A stretch of DNA of 31,457 nucleotides. Origin: Pseudoneurospora amorphoporcata. Its lineage: Eukaryota; Ascomycota; Sordariomycetes; Sordariales; Sordariaceae. The translations under genes and the position numbers were made by a program. Where the stretch lies: the NCBI GenBank assembly GCA_033297205.1, contig MU859228.1, positions 46,303-77,759 on the forward strand, in the 5' to 3' direction. The notes under the pieces are model-generated. The model saw only the letters and a program-made list of their open reading frames with translations, was not told where the DNA came from and searched no databases. This document shows positions 10,594-20,187 of the stretch, one piece after another. Within the stretch, counting starts at the first letter, position 1, and the number at the start of each line of letters is the position of its first letter.

Positions 10594-12069
10594 CTACTTG
10601 GTCCCGGACCCCGTTGTGGTTACGTCGGCGGTTTCGGAGGCGGGAGCACCAGCGACTTGTACAGGTGGTTCAGTAGGTGCAGCAGCGTCAGCATCGTCAT
10701 CGCCCTCGTTAGCCACGATCCGGCCTTTGACGTAGTGGCAGACTTCGGGGGCGATGGAATCGATGAAGGCCTTGTCTCTGTAGACGGGCATGGTTAGCTG
10801 ATTGGCTCCACCACTGCTGGTGGAAGGGGGAAGTGGAATAGAAGGTAAAGACTTACTTTCCAACAAGGGTAACCGTGTTGTGCTTCTCTCCCCACCTGGG
10901 GTAGCTTCCAACCTTGACGCCCTTGGGCTCAACTCTCCCTGCCAGCTCGGTGAGGTAGGCGGCAATAGCGCTCTCAGGAATTGGAGTAGAGATGGTGACT
11001 CTGGCGATACCCTTGCCTTCGGGGTCAACTAAGCGAGGCTGGATGTAGGGCTTGAGGCCGTCTAGGAGTCTCTCGACTGTGGTGTTGCTCGTTAGCTTTC
11101 ACCACCTATTCACTGCACAGCCACCGAGGTCGGATTTCATACACAACCTAGGTACACCTGGCAAGATGTGCACATTCCCGTTCACCACCGCAACTGGCAC
11201 CCAAAGTTCCTCGCAAGGAAACAGGAACTGCTTTGCCGGGTCCCTGTTGACGTCCGTCGGTAGTTCCACCATACGGAGCTTTGCGGTAAGAACAGGCGAG
11301 GGCTTGTCCCATTCGAAGGGCGGATCGCCCTTACGTGGAACAGAGATCTTCTTCATGAGCGCGAAAGCCTCTTGGTTCAGTTTGAGAGGAAGACCGAAGG
11401 CCTTGGCTATCGATTGGTAGGTGATGTCGTCGTGGGTGGGGCCGATGCCTCCGCTGTTGTTGAACATGGTCAATGATGCGTCCTGGACACTCGAAGAAAG
11501 AGCGGTGATGATGGTACCTGGTGACTACAAAGTCGTAGCGGTCGCTCATCCGACGGACAGCCTCGACGATTTCATCTTGATCGTCGGCGATGACTTCGAT
11601 CCGCTTGAGGTTCTGATATGAGGAGTCTACAGTGAGCCTGGGATTCTCGGGTGTTGCTTGGCTGGTAGTAGGAACTTACAATTCCCAAGTTGAAGCACCA
11701 TTTTGCCATGTAGTTGGAATTGGTCTAAACAAGTCAGCATTGGCTCTTCACTTCCAAATATGGGTATTTTTGACTTACATCTTTGGTCTACAAAACAACA
11801 CCACAGCTGTTAGTCTCGTCTCTGGCTAACGTCCTACTGGTGTTCGCTGGACCTGCCTTTCCACCCAAAACCTCATCACCAATAATCAAACAAGCTGCCG
11901 TATGGATAGTCCGCGCATTGCGCTCATCTGCCGTAGCCGTGGACCCCATGATGCTGTTGAATAATCCTGTTGTTGAAGTGCGGCGTGGAGCTGATGTCGA
12001 CGGAGTAACAAATGACGTTATCGCTGGCCGTGACAAGTGCCGGGCAACCTGGGGTAAACGGGAGAGCAT
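10594..12069 (-). CDS. Molybdopterin-binding (MoCF/CinA-like) domain protein
   Basis: Resembles the MoCF_biosynth domain found in CinA and in the N-terminal half of human FLAD1; the PAPS-reductase-like FAD synthase half is absent, so it is probably a stand-alone nucleotide-processing domain of unknown substrate. Exons, in coding order: 12069-11857, 11787-11779, 11724-11680, 11612-11518, 11453-11143, 11076-10857 and 10777-10594; total 1077 nt, 358 residues. Key motifs are GDEVLGGKTKDTNS at the first two junctions, SGGIGPTHDD at 121-130, and LPGVPRL at 218-224. The first intron appears to start GC (GCAGGT), and the second exon has only 9 nt (T-K-D). The other introns are GT-AG, most with CTAAC/CTGAC branch motifs. 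Residues 1-40 (from MLSRLPQVARHLSR) are Arg/Ser-rich with no acidic residue, like a mitochondrial presequence; a second ATG at 11949-11947 has better context (A at -3, G at +4) and would give a 318-residue form. Divergent from the actin regulator at 12593. Confidence 0.87.
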
Positions 12070-12592
12070 GAAGGGTTGTCTTATAAGACAGATGTTGGAG
12101 GTTGAAATAACTGAAGAGCAAGAAAGAGACAACGGGATGGAACGGGAACGGGAACGGGAACGGGATGTGGTTTCGGCTTCCTTGTCTTGCCGATCCGTGG
12201 TTGCGGCACTCGTGTCTGCCCATCGCCGTCCACGGTCCATCGGTCCTGTCCAGGAAAGGCTATGCAGCGCCTTCCCCGCTCCGTTTTAGCGGGTCGAGCT
12301 GTTAAGCTTCCGCGGGCCAATGGCCGGGACAGCCCGGCTGTCAGCGAGGAATCGATAACAGAGCTTCCATAGGTACGGGGCAGATAGCTGCTGAGCTGTG
12401 GACTTGGCAGTGATGCCATGCGGGGCCGACTTGCGTCCCTGGGCGGTGTCTCGGCCCCTCGACAACTCGACGCGACATCTTTTCGAGCTTCAACTCCTTT
12501 GGTATCCTTTAAGCTTCCCGACACTGCCTATCTCCGATCTACCTCGATACCTACCCTTTTCGTATCCGACCGACCTAGAAACAGCTCTTCAA
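12070..12592. promoter_or_regulatory. Shared divergent promoter region
   Basis: 523 bp separate the divergent starts of the molybdopterin-domain gene (-) and the glia maturation factor gene (+). The GMF-proximal part is pyrimidine-rich. The part next to the minus-strand gene carries a hexanucleotide repeat. A 147-codon minus frame across this region ends in a PV-repeat read from that hexanucleotide and is not convincing as a gene. Confidence 0.45.
12131..12164. repeat. AACGGG hexanucleotide repeat
   Basis: One AACGGG, a four-base gap, then four perfect tandem AACGGG units at 12141-12164. It lies about 60-95 bp before the first ATG of the minus-strand molybdopterin-domain gene, so probably in its leader or core promoter. 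Confidence 0.85.
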
Positions 12593-13380
12593 ATGGTGCG
12601 CTGCCGCTGTCCCTATCGCGACATCCGATCCATTCATGCCAGCTCCTATCTCCAGCTCCCAAGCTGTCCGACAAAAGCCCCTCGAGGTCCTCAAGAACCA
12701 CAGCTAATACCGAAACCCCCAGGCCTCCGAAGCAAGACTCTACACCTTCTCCCAAGAGACCAAAGACCACCTGCGCAAGTTCCGCCTCGGCACCTCGCGC
12801 TCCAACGACCCCCAGGCCGTCATCTGTATGTATGTTCTCGTTGTCCACCACCCCGGGTCGTTGTCCCACTGGGCACCCAGAACACAAGCGCAAACAGCTG
12901 ACGATAGTACTATGCTACGAAAACAGACCTAATCGATAAGACAACCAAGGAAATCAAGCAAGACGACGACAAAGTAGTATACAAGACGCTCGAAGAAATT
13001 GGCGATGACTTGCCCGATCACAGCCCGAGATTCGTGCTGCTGAGCTATCCCCTTACACTCGTACGTTTCCAGCTCTAGCCAGCTTCCTTCTACCATGGGT
13101 TTGCGCAATATTACATAGACTTTGGCCTCGTGGAGCGCCGGCCCTACTGTAAGTCAGATGAAGAGCATAAGCTGACCACGATGCGCAACAGCCCTCCGGC
13201 CGACTTTCCGTACCATACGTGATGCTCTACTACATGCCCTCGACATGCAACTCCGCGATGCGCATGTTGTACGCAGGCGCCAAGGAGCTGATGCGCAACA
13301 CGAGCGAGGTGACCAAGATCATCGATATCGAGTCGCCCGAGGACTTGGAAGAGATCCCGGCTAAGCTTGGGGCTGCTTAA
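12593..13380 (+). CDS. gmf1: Glia maturation factor (ADF-homology, Arp2/3 debranching)
   Basis: Cytosolic ADF/cofilin-fold protein of the GMF class, which in yeasts and animals binds Arp2/3, not actin, and promotes debranching and turnover of branched filaments. Coding exons are 12593-12595 (the ATG alone), 12723-12825, 12927-13060 and 13192-13380, giving 142 residues, the usual GMF length. The protein begins M-ASEARLYTFSQETKD. It contains RFVLLSYPLTL-PSGRLSVPYV and VMLYYMPSTCN, characteristic of the family, and ends in IPAKLGAA. The start is dictated by splicing: the ATG is followed directly by the donor GTGCGC, and the acceptor at 12722 is preceded by a CTAATAC branch motif. A 30-nt in-frame segment with a perfect GTAAGT donor sits inside the last intron (13119-13148). 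The gene converges on NBP35, with 295 bp between the two stops. The symbol follows fission yeast. Confidence 0.9.
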
Positions 13381-13675
13381 GCGTGTTGTACCAAGGGCAG
13401 GCCAAGGAGAGGAAGGCAAAGAGGTTGAGCGGATAATCTTGGACACGGATGGAGGGACACACGGGCTGGTCTCCAGAGCGACCAACAGGTCCATGTGATG
13501 GCTACACACAGGAGCTGGCAACCGGAGTGAGATACAAACAGAGGAGGCTATTTGTGAGCCGAAGGCAATGTTCAGCTAGATGCCGGATCATCTATTCATA
13601 AACGCCGTGATATCCCAACTATATTCAAGCCAGAAACCAGTCCCAAACTCCATGTCCATGCTAGTCTTGCTCCCC

Positions 13676-14728
13676 TCAAGCTTCATTCACCTCCTCCGGC
13701 ATCACCACCCTTGGATCCAATCCAATCTCGGTCGCCAGCCCCTTGACAACCCCCTTCAAGGCCGCACACGCCGGGCTATCAGGGAAGCTATCAAAGAAGC
13801 TCTCGCCATAATCGCACGCCATGCCAATCCTCGGATCAAGCGGCACACTCCCCAAAAACGCGATGCCCATCTCCTCCGCCAGCTTCCTTCCTCCACCCGT
13901 CGTCGCCTTGAAGATGTCGCTCTCATGCGTGCACTTGGGGCACACAAACCCGCTCATATTCTCCACCAATCCCAACACTCTAATGCCCGCCTTCCGGCAG
14001 AAATCGATTTCCTTCCTGACATCCAACAAGCTCACCTCCTGCGGCGTGGTAACCATTACGGCGCCATCGATCCCTGATTCCTTCAGGTACGTATTAACCG
14101 ATAAATGCTCATCTGACGTCCCAGGCGGCGTATCCACGAGCAAGAAATCCAAATCCCCCCACTCCACGTCCTTGAGAAACTGCTTGATCAAGCCGTTCTT
14201 TTTGGGGCCTCGCCAGATAATTGCGTCGTCCCGGTTCGGCAACATGAACTGGATGGACATGACAGCAAGGTTATCCATCGCCCACGCGGGGCTCCACCCC
14301 GCACTGCTGATGTGAATCGTTTCCGACTCGACACCCAACATCTTGGGGATCGAGGGGCCGCAGATATCCGTGTCCATCACCCCGACCGTTTGTTCGGCGT
14401 TGGTGGCGAAGGCGTGCGCTAGGAGGCTGGTGAAGGTTGATTTTCCCACGCCGCCTTTGCCCGAGAGAATCAGGATCTTGTGTTTTACACCGGATAGACG
14501 GGCGGTTATAAGCGGGATGTCGGGGTCGGGACCTTTCGGTGCCGTGGCGCAGATGGCTTGGTTGGGGCAGCCGGCGCAGGAGTCGGCTTTGCCGGCTTGT
14601 TGGGATTCGGGGCCGGGACAGTGTTCGGGTTCGGGAGCGACGAGGTTGGGTTTTTGGAGGAGGGGGTTGGCGAGGACAGAGGCGACCGAGTCGGGGTCGG
14701 CTGAGGTGGCCTCGAGGGAGGGGGCCAT
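13676..14728 (-). CDS. nbp35: Cytosolic Fe-S cluster assembly ATPase NBP35
   Basis: MRP/Nbp35-type P-loop ATPase which, with Cfd1, forms the scaffold of the cytosolic iron-sulfur assembly (CIA) machinery serving cytosolic and nuclear Fe-S proteins. The frame is uninterrupted: 350 residues, against 328 in yeast. The ATG lies in the strong context CCACCATGGCC. An N-terminal ferredoxin-like motif C37-x13-C51-x2-C54-x5-C60 distinguishes Nbp35 from Cfd1. The deviant Walker A GKGGVGKST is at 90-98, DTDICGPSIPKM at 119-130, and VDTPPGTSDEH at 198-208. C263-P-K-C266 supplies the bridging-cluster cysteines shared between subunits. All the residues expected for function are present. It is divergent from the Ecm11-domain gene, 1.7 kb away. 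Confidence 0.97.
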   Translation of the reverse strand: MAPSLEATSADPDSVASVLANPLLQKPNLVAPEPEHCPGPESQQAGKADSCAGCPNQAICATAPKGPDPDIPLITARLSGVKHKILILSGKGGVGKSTFTSLLAHAFATNAEQTVGVMDTDICGPSIPKMLGVESETIHISSAGWSPAWAMDNLAVMSIQFMLPNRDDAIIWRGPKKNGLIKQFLKDVEWGDLDFLLVDTPPGTSDEHLSVNTYLKESGIDGAVMVTTPQEVSLLDVRKEIDFCRKAGIRVLGLVENMSGFVCPKCTHESDIFKATTGGGRKLAEEMGIAFLGSVPLDPRIGMACDYGESFFDSFPDSPACAALKGVVKGLATEIGLDPRVVMPEEVNEA

Positions 14729-16463
14729 GGTGGGCTGGCTAGTGGGCTGGGTGGTGCGGTTTGTTGTCGCTCAAGTTGTGTTTGGTTTCTCTTGCAGATT
14801 TGTTGTATTGGTAGGTTGTGCGCTGGTGATTTAGGAGGTTTGGATAAGTTGTATTGTTTCCAGGTTGTTGTTGATATGGAAATGATTCAATGGCTGCTTG
14901 CTTAGAAATCGGGCTTCAAACGCCATTTGCCTCCACTCCAGTCGACTTTGTTGGAGGGGCTTATCTTATCGTGGGCGGAGGTACATCATGATAGCTTACG
15001 TACATACCGATTTTCGCGGGAAAGGCGGGGCCGCTAACACGGGAAACCCACCGGGGATCTTGCCTCCACCGATCGCGGAACAGGACTGTCCTTGTTGAAG
15101 CTTTTGGTTTTTGATCAACATGGGACAAGTAAGGTGTTCTAGGTATGCAAGAGAAAGCAGAAGTCGAAGGCTGTCGTGCACAATTTATATTGTGAATCTC
15201 CTTTGGCTTTTGTGACCCTACCGTTCATTGTGAAGAGAAGGTACATACCTATGTACCTTCTCTGGTTAGCGCTGCGACTCGGCCGGATGGCGTGCCGATT
15301 CTCTCGGTCCGATATTTTCATATGAGACGGGAGTTGCTCTGGGCCCACACAGCTATCCGAAATACTTTGACGTCCAACCCCATAGTATCTCATCGGCCGT
15401 AGTAGCTTGTCTTTCCCACTTGGACGTTCAAGAATCTCGAATCTCCAGGGCTGACGGGCCTTGCTCCGAACAGCCAGGACATCCCGACTTTGTCAAGTGG
15501 ATGTGCGGTTCGGGCCTGAAACGGACTCCGCCGGTACCTGGTCGTCTTTTGTTATCCACTGGTGTCCTCAACAGATCGAATATCAGATGTGCTCAACGTC
15601 CGATTGGGTACTATGGAGATCTGACGTGGTATCGAGCATCACTACACCCTCATATGTAATGACCCACAAGCCGACAGCCAACAAATTGGTGATGGACCAT
15701 AGAGACAGCCTGAGTACTGACAAGTCCGGTACCGAGGCAGCTCAGGCAGCTCCATTCCTTTCTTTTTCTCGTGCGTTCTGCCAAGTATCACAATCAGAGA
15801 TCAGAGCCAGAATTGGCCAACGGGGGAAAGAGACGACCGAACAAACCAACCTGCAGAAACTTGGAGTTCCGTTGTGGACCCTGCAGCACGGCGGTCACCT
15901 TCAAATTCTTTTATCGGACGGCGCGTGGTGGTTGGCATGTCAGTGTGGGAGTCTAGCGCGCCGAGCTACATTAGTGATAAAGTGAGGAATCACGGGTCAC
16001 GGCCATTGGAACCACAATTCGTCGGTCCAGCGTATCGGCGCCTCCGCACCACCTCCGCTCCTGACCTCCGCACATGGTCACTGATGCAGGTCACAGCACG
16101 AAAAGTCTCCATGGACCGTCGGATCCATTGTGCCCACTCGCTTCCAGCCCAACCGCTTCGTCGAATGAGAGGCACGAGCCCAACGGTCGCTATGGGGCCG
16201 GCCTATGGGAAGCAAATGGGGAGCCATGGCCGGCTGTGTGAAAAAAATAATAATCCCGAGCGCGGCTTGATTAGAGATTTGACTTCTCACATCTTGCTTT
16301 CCGTCTCTTTGCTGCCGGAGGAGGTCTCTCAGTCTTGCTGCTGATACCATATGGTGCCGCGCACGTATTGTCGGGTGTGGTAACAGGTAATAACGAGTCA
16401 AGTAAAAGGACAGCTCTTCTAGCGACAATCACTTGCGAAAGCGAGGCACCGGGGTAGGAAGGA
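14729..16463. other. Intergenic region between divergent nbp35 and ecm11
   Basis: 1.7 kb between two divergent starts. Frames of up to 174 codons occur (15461-15985, 15874-16344) but overlap in different frames, show no domain and no consistent splice structure. A perfect 14-bp inverted repeat lies at 15234-15263. The remainder is presumably promoter and leader sequence of both genes; nothing else is recognisable. Confidence 0.55.
15234..15263. repeat. Perfect inverted repeat, 14-bp arms, 2-nt spacer
   Basis: AGAGAAGGTACATA, then CC, then TATGTACCTTCTCT: the right arm is the exact reverse complement of the left. The centre resembles the dispersed GGTACCTACC-type palindromes in the window. 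It could form a hairpin or cruciform, or be a dimeric protein-binding site. Confidence 0.9.
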
Positions 16464-18701
16464 ATGATGTCGTCGTCGAAACCACTTACGAGTCGGAAAT
16501 CCCTGAGGGGATTGAGCATGTTCGCCAAGGACGGAACTTTCAGTAATCCCACCACACCGACAACTCCAGGAGCACCAGGAGCACCAGGGACACCGGGAAC
16601 GCCAGGGACGCCAAACCGACGCGGTACTCCAACTCGTAACGATCGTAACGGCCGCGACCGTACCGAACGTGACACGGGACGAAACGGGACATCAAGAAGA
16701 CCAGGGACGCCTTCCACTTCCGGGTCGGGACTGTTGAAAGTGATGGAAGGGACGAGCGCCGCCGATGTGGGCCCCGCAGGGTCGGTACCCGCCAGAGATG
16801 CCGTCCGAACAGAAAGAACGGCCGACACGGTACGACGCGCTTCCTCGGCAAGAACGACACAGCGAACCAGAGAACCTTCTCAATTGGCCGCCCAGATTTC
16901 ACGGCCTCCCTCTCGCATGCCCTCCATCCCAGGGCCCTCTCGCCAACCCAACCAGCCTGTCACGCCATCTCTGCTCAATCCGACTGTTTACACGCCTCCC
17001 ACCCGCGAACAACGAGCTGCTGCTGCCGCGTCGCGAGGTGGCCGTAATAATTCAACCTCTTCTGCTCCCGGCGCCAGTCACCACCTTACATCCTCGGTGA
17101 GCTTCCCTGCACAGGGACAACCATCCGGTTCAATGCACCGAAGCAGACCATCAGCACCCGAGAATGGCCAGCGGACGAATGCCTGGGAGGATTCAACAAT
17201 GGCGTCCATGTTTGACGACCACGAAAGCAGGGATGGACACGAGCGCCAGATAAACGGAGCACATCCCCCGCTCGTGCGGGGCCGTCACTACAGCGACACT
17301 GCATTCCCTCGCTCAAACAACGCTCAGGCACAGTATCCAGCTGTCACCCAACAACCCAAGTCTGCACGACCAACACTCGACCACGATGAGAACCTACCGT
17401 TCGTTATTGGCGAAGGCGGTATCCTCACCGTTATCGAGGCCCCGCGAAACCGCAACGATCCCGATGCTGTCGCCCTGAACAAGACTATCGAAGCCATCAC
17501 CAAGGAACGGGAGCCAACCATCAAGATCGAGGACGAATATGAAGCCGATCGCGCAGCATTCAACTCGACCCCCACCAAACAACTCGGTGCCTTCCAGCGC
17601 ACGCGACTTCCCCACCGCGACCCGAGAAAAGGAGGATCAGCAAGAGGCGGCCAGGGCGGATACACATCAGACGTACAACAATCCCCTGGCATGTCCTCGG
17701 ATACTGGCGCAGACCTGGAAAAGAGCCGGATCGAACAACGTCTACGCCGTGAGCGTGAACACGAGCGTCTGCGCGAGCAAGAGAGGGAGAAGGAACGGAT
17801 CCGCAAGGAGGCCGAACGACGCGAACGCGAACGCAAGCGTCAGCATGGAATCCAACATCAGCGCAGCACCGTCTTTGACGACCTTACCCCCGTCGAGTCC
17901 GAAGCACCACCATTGCCCACACCCAACTTCAACAACACCCAAGCCGCTGTTGTCCCTAGCAGCAGTGGCGGTTTCGACCTTGACGTGTCCTCGCCTGGCA
18001 ACGTCACACCTAAAGCGTCCGGCTCCCGCCATCTTGACCCGTCACAGATACCGAAGCAGCAGCCCCTCCCTCCCCAACTCAAAGACGCCTCGATTGCTCT
18101 GGCGCGAACCACCAGTCGCCGCGCAAAGGAGAAGGAAGTTCCAAAACCCCAGCACCAGCAACAGCAACAGCAAAAGCAAAAACCTGCCACCTCTCCACTA
18201 CCAATTCTAGAGCAGGCCAAAAAGCGCCGTCTTTCCACTCTCGACTACGACGACGCCCAACTCTACAAGATGCCTTACACCACTCTCCTCACTCAATCCT
18301 TTGACGAAGACCCGCAAGAAGAAGCTGAAAAGCAGCAAGCCCAAGCCACCACCAAACTCCAACAAGACGACCGTCCTCCAGCAGACGCATCTCTCGAAGA
18401 CAAACTCCAACATTACAAGACCAAACCAACAGCTCAACAAGCCGATTTCTTTACGCACATGAAGATCGACGAGTGGGATGATGCGGGCGATTGGTTCTTG
18501 GACCAGTTCACCACTGTGGTGAAGAGGATCAAGGACGCGAGGAGGGCGAAGAGGAAGATGGTGGAGAACTTTGAGGTGGAGATTGCTGAAAGAGAGGGAG
18601 CGGTCAGGGGCAAGATTGAGAAGATTGGACGGACGTTGGAGAATCTGAAAGAGGAGGGAAAGACGATGATGCAGGGGAAGGAGATGGATTTGGAGGATTA
18701 G
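16464..18701 (+). CDS. ecm11: Ecm11-domain protein (meiotic chromosome axis candidate)
   Basis: A 745-residue intronless frame whose last ~150 residues match, from memory, the fungal 'extracellular mutant protein 11' domain: DYDDAQLYKMPYTTLL near 593-608, then IDEWDDAGDWFLDQF and KDARRAKRKMVENFEVEI near 670-710, ending in a helical, charged tail. In budding yeast, Ecm11 works with Gmc2 in the synaptonemal complex central element; a meiotic role here is inferred by homology. The N-terminal ~570 residues look disordered: a PGAP/PGTP run at about 34-51, R/T-rich and S/P-rich stretches, and a highly charged E/R coiled-coil candidate at about 415-465, followed by a short Q-rich run near 568. Two adjacent ATGs (16464 and 16467) can start it. 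It is far longer than yeast Ecm11 (302 residues), which is usual for filamentous fungal members. Confidence 0.82.
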   Translation: MMSSSKPLTSRKSLRGLSMFAKDGTFSNPTTPTTPGAPGAPGTPGTPGTPNRRGTPTRNDRNGRDRTERDTGRNGTSRRPGTPSTSGSGLLKVMEGTSAADVGPAGSVPARDAVRTERTADTVRRASSARTTQRTREPSQLAAQISRPPSRMPSIPGPSRQPNQPVTPSLLNPTVYTPPTREQRAAAAASRGGRNNSTSSAPGASHHLTSSVSFPAQGQPSGSMHRSRPSAPENGQRTNAWEDSTMASMFDDHESRDGHERQINGAHPPLVRGRHYSDTAFPRSNNAQAQYPAVTQQPKSARPTLDHDENLPFVIGEGGILTVIEAPRNRNDPDAVALNKTIEAITKEREPTIKIEDEYEADRAAFNSTPTKQLGAFQRTRLPHRDPRKGGSARGGQGGYTSDVQQSPGMSSDTGADLEKSRIEQRLRREREHERLREQEREKERIRKEAERRERERKRQHGIQHQRSTVFDDLTPVESEAPPLPTPNFNNTQAAVVPSSSGGFDLDVSSPGNVTPKASGSRHLDPSQIPKQQPLPPQLKDASIALARTTSRRAKEKEVPKPQHQQQQQQKQKPATSPLPILEQAKKRRLSTLDYDDAQLYKMPYTTLLTQSFDEDPQEEAEKQQAQATTKLQQDDRPPADASLEDKLQHYKTKPTAQQADFFTHMKIDEWDDAGDWFLDQFTTVVKRIKDARRAKRKMVENFEVEIAEREGAVRGKIEKIGRTLENLKEEGKTMMQGKEMDLED

Positions 18702-19088
18702 TCGTCCCAGTTGTCGATTGTGGCTGAGGAGCTGGGCTAGCTTGAGGGTCTGGTAGATGGTCGAATGGACTTGTGGGATTTCTTTGCAGTTGTTGTTTTG
18801 GCACGGCGTTACGGGATGGGACAGGAACATCAATACCCCATTGTTGTAGGATGTGTAATGTTGGAGGCTGGGCTGGGCATGGCGAGCATGCATGTTAGCT
18901 TCTCTTCTATCTGATAATCTTACTGCTGTTGTGGACTATTCTTCAATGTATTAATTTGCTCTGATCAAGACACTATGAGACCGATATCACATCAAGTAGT
19001 GAACAAGTCATGTTCTCGGGCTCACACACAGCAAGCGAAAACTCCAAGCTCATCTCGGGTATCAAAAACCATGACCTTCTCCGCTCCC
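18702..19088. other. 3' UTRs of convergent ecm11 and glycerate-kinase genes
   Basis: 387 bp between two convergent stop codons. It is moderately A/T-rich and contains no frame worth calling; the minus-strand 228-codon frame beginning here runs antisense into ecm11. It presumably holds both 3' UTRs. Confidence 0.6.
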
Positions 19089-20187
19089 TCAAATAACCAT
19101 GTGTTCCACAACCCCCCGATCCCTCCCCACCACAATCCTCAACTGTCTCCCCTTCTTGCTCTCACCCCCCCTGAAAACTCCCTGCCGAACCCCGTCCTCA
19201 TAAAGCTCATAAGCAGGGAAATACCCATCAACGAATTTCCTCACCATGTCCTCGCTCATTCCCACCCCCTTCTCCCTGCGCATTTGTTCCTCCTGTTCCA
19301 GCCGCCATTCATACACCCACTCCAAGTCTTGGGCGTCGATATGGATGAATGCGTCGAACTGATCCCACACGTCCTCATATCTTTGTAGCTGTTGATTAAT
19401 GAAAAGCAGGTGTTCCAGCTTGTGGTGCGACAGCGTCTTGTGGTTTTTCAGGTCCAAGTATTTTTGCCGGATGACGGAGGGAGGGAGAGAGCGAAACCCC
19501 GTAAGCCAGCCTTCGAGGATGAGCACGCGGATGTTGCGATGGTCGGGGCGGGAGAGAAGTGGATCGTTGATGGGCGGGAAGGTGGAGGGGGGCAAGCGGT
19601 CGCCGAGGCCGGAGTGGGCGGACTTGTCGTAGCGGGGGAGGTGGGTTGGTTGGGAGGAGAGGATGGAGGTGAGGAAGGAGGTGAGGAGGGGGAGGTCGTG
19701 GGTTCCTAGGTGGATTACAGTAAGGTAATGTTAGCGGTTCCCCGCCGTTGCTCTGGACAGGAAACGGGAACAAGGCAGCGAGGCATCATCAGAAAGCAAA
19801 CCAAAACGAATGGAATGGAAGGCTTCACTCACCAGGTTCCCCCCGATACTGCACCAGCGCATTATCACTGTTCTCCTCGGCTAACCTCAACTGGTCCTCA
19901 TGCGTGAGATAAAAATCATCAATAGACACCACAAGGGTATTCAGCCCTTCCCTCTCCTGCAGGGTTTCGGCAAGCGCTTTGACCAGCGTCGTCTTGCCTA
20001 CGCCCTGTACGCCGTTGAGGCCGATTATAAAAGGGTGAGGTAGAGTGTTGTTGTACTCTGCGATTTTGGAGAGGATGAAGGGGATGCAGAGCGGGGATTT
20101 ATCGTCTATTATGCGGGTTTGGAGGGGCGGGGCTGGGTCGAGTGCAGTGAAGGGTCGGGAAGAGACAGAATCAACTGTGTCCATCAT
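19089..20187 (-). CDS. tda10: D-glycerate 3-kinase-like P-loop kinase (Tda10 family)
   Basis: Soluble ATP-dependent small-molecule kinase of the family containing plant glycerate 3-kinase (GLYK) and yeast Tda10; the likely reaction is D-glycerate to 3-phosphoglycerate, though fungal substrates are less certain. Two exons, 20187-19833 and 19705-19089, flank a 127-bp intron with donor GTGAGT and a GCTAAC branch motif; the product is 323 residues (yeast Tda10 is about 290). Visible are the Walker A NGVQGVGKTT at 58-67, VVSIDDFYLTHEDQ at 86-99, and RGEPGTHDLPLL across the splice junction, a family signature. Further on are LILEGWLTGFR and the C-terminal RQLRIVVGRDRGVVEHMVI. Two consecutive ATGs start the frame. 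It is divergent from fox-2, with 1.3 kb between the starts. Confidence 0.9.

Noticed and set aside
12081..12524. A 147-codon minus frame upstream of the molybdopterin-domain gene
   Set aside because: It includes a PV-repeat read from the AACGGG array and covers a divergent promoter; no family resemblance.
15461..16344. Overlapping 174- and 156-codon plus frames between nbp35 and ecm11
   Set aside because: They overlap in different frames, lack domains, and no splice pattern joins them into one protein.
17324..18893. Several long minus-strand frames opposite ecm11 (170, 126 and 228 codons)
   Set aside because: They are shadows of the charged and Q/P-rich coding sequence on the plus strand; none has a domain.
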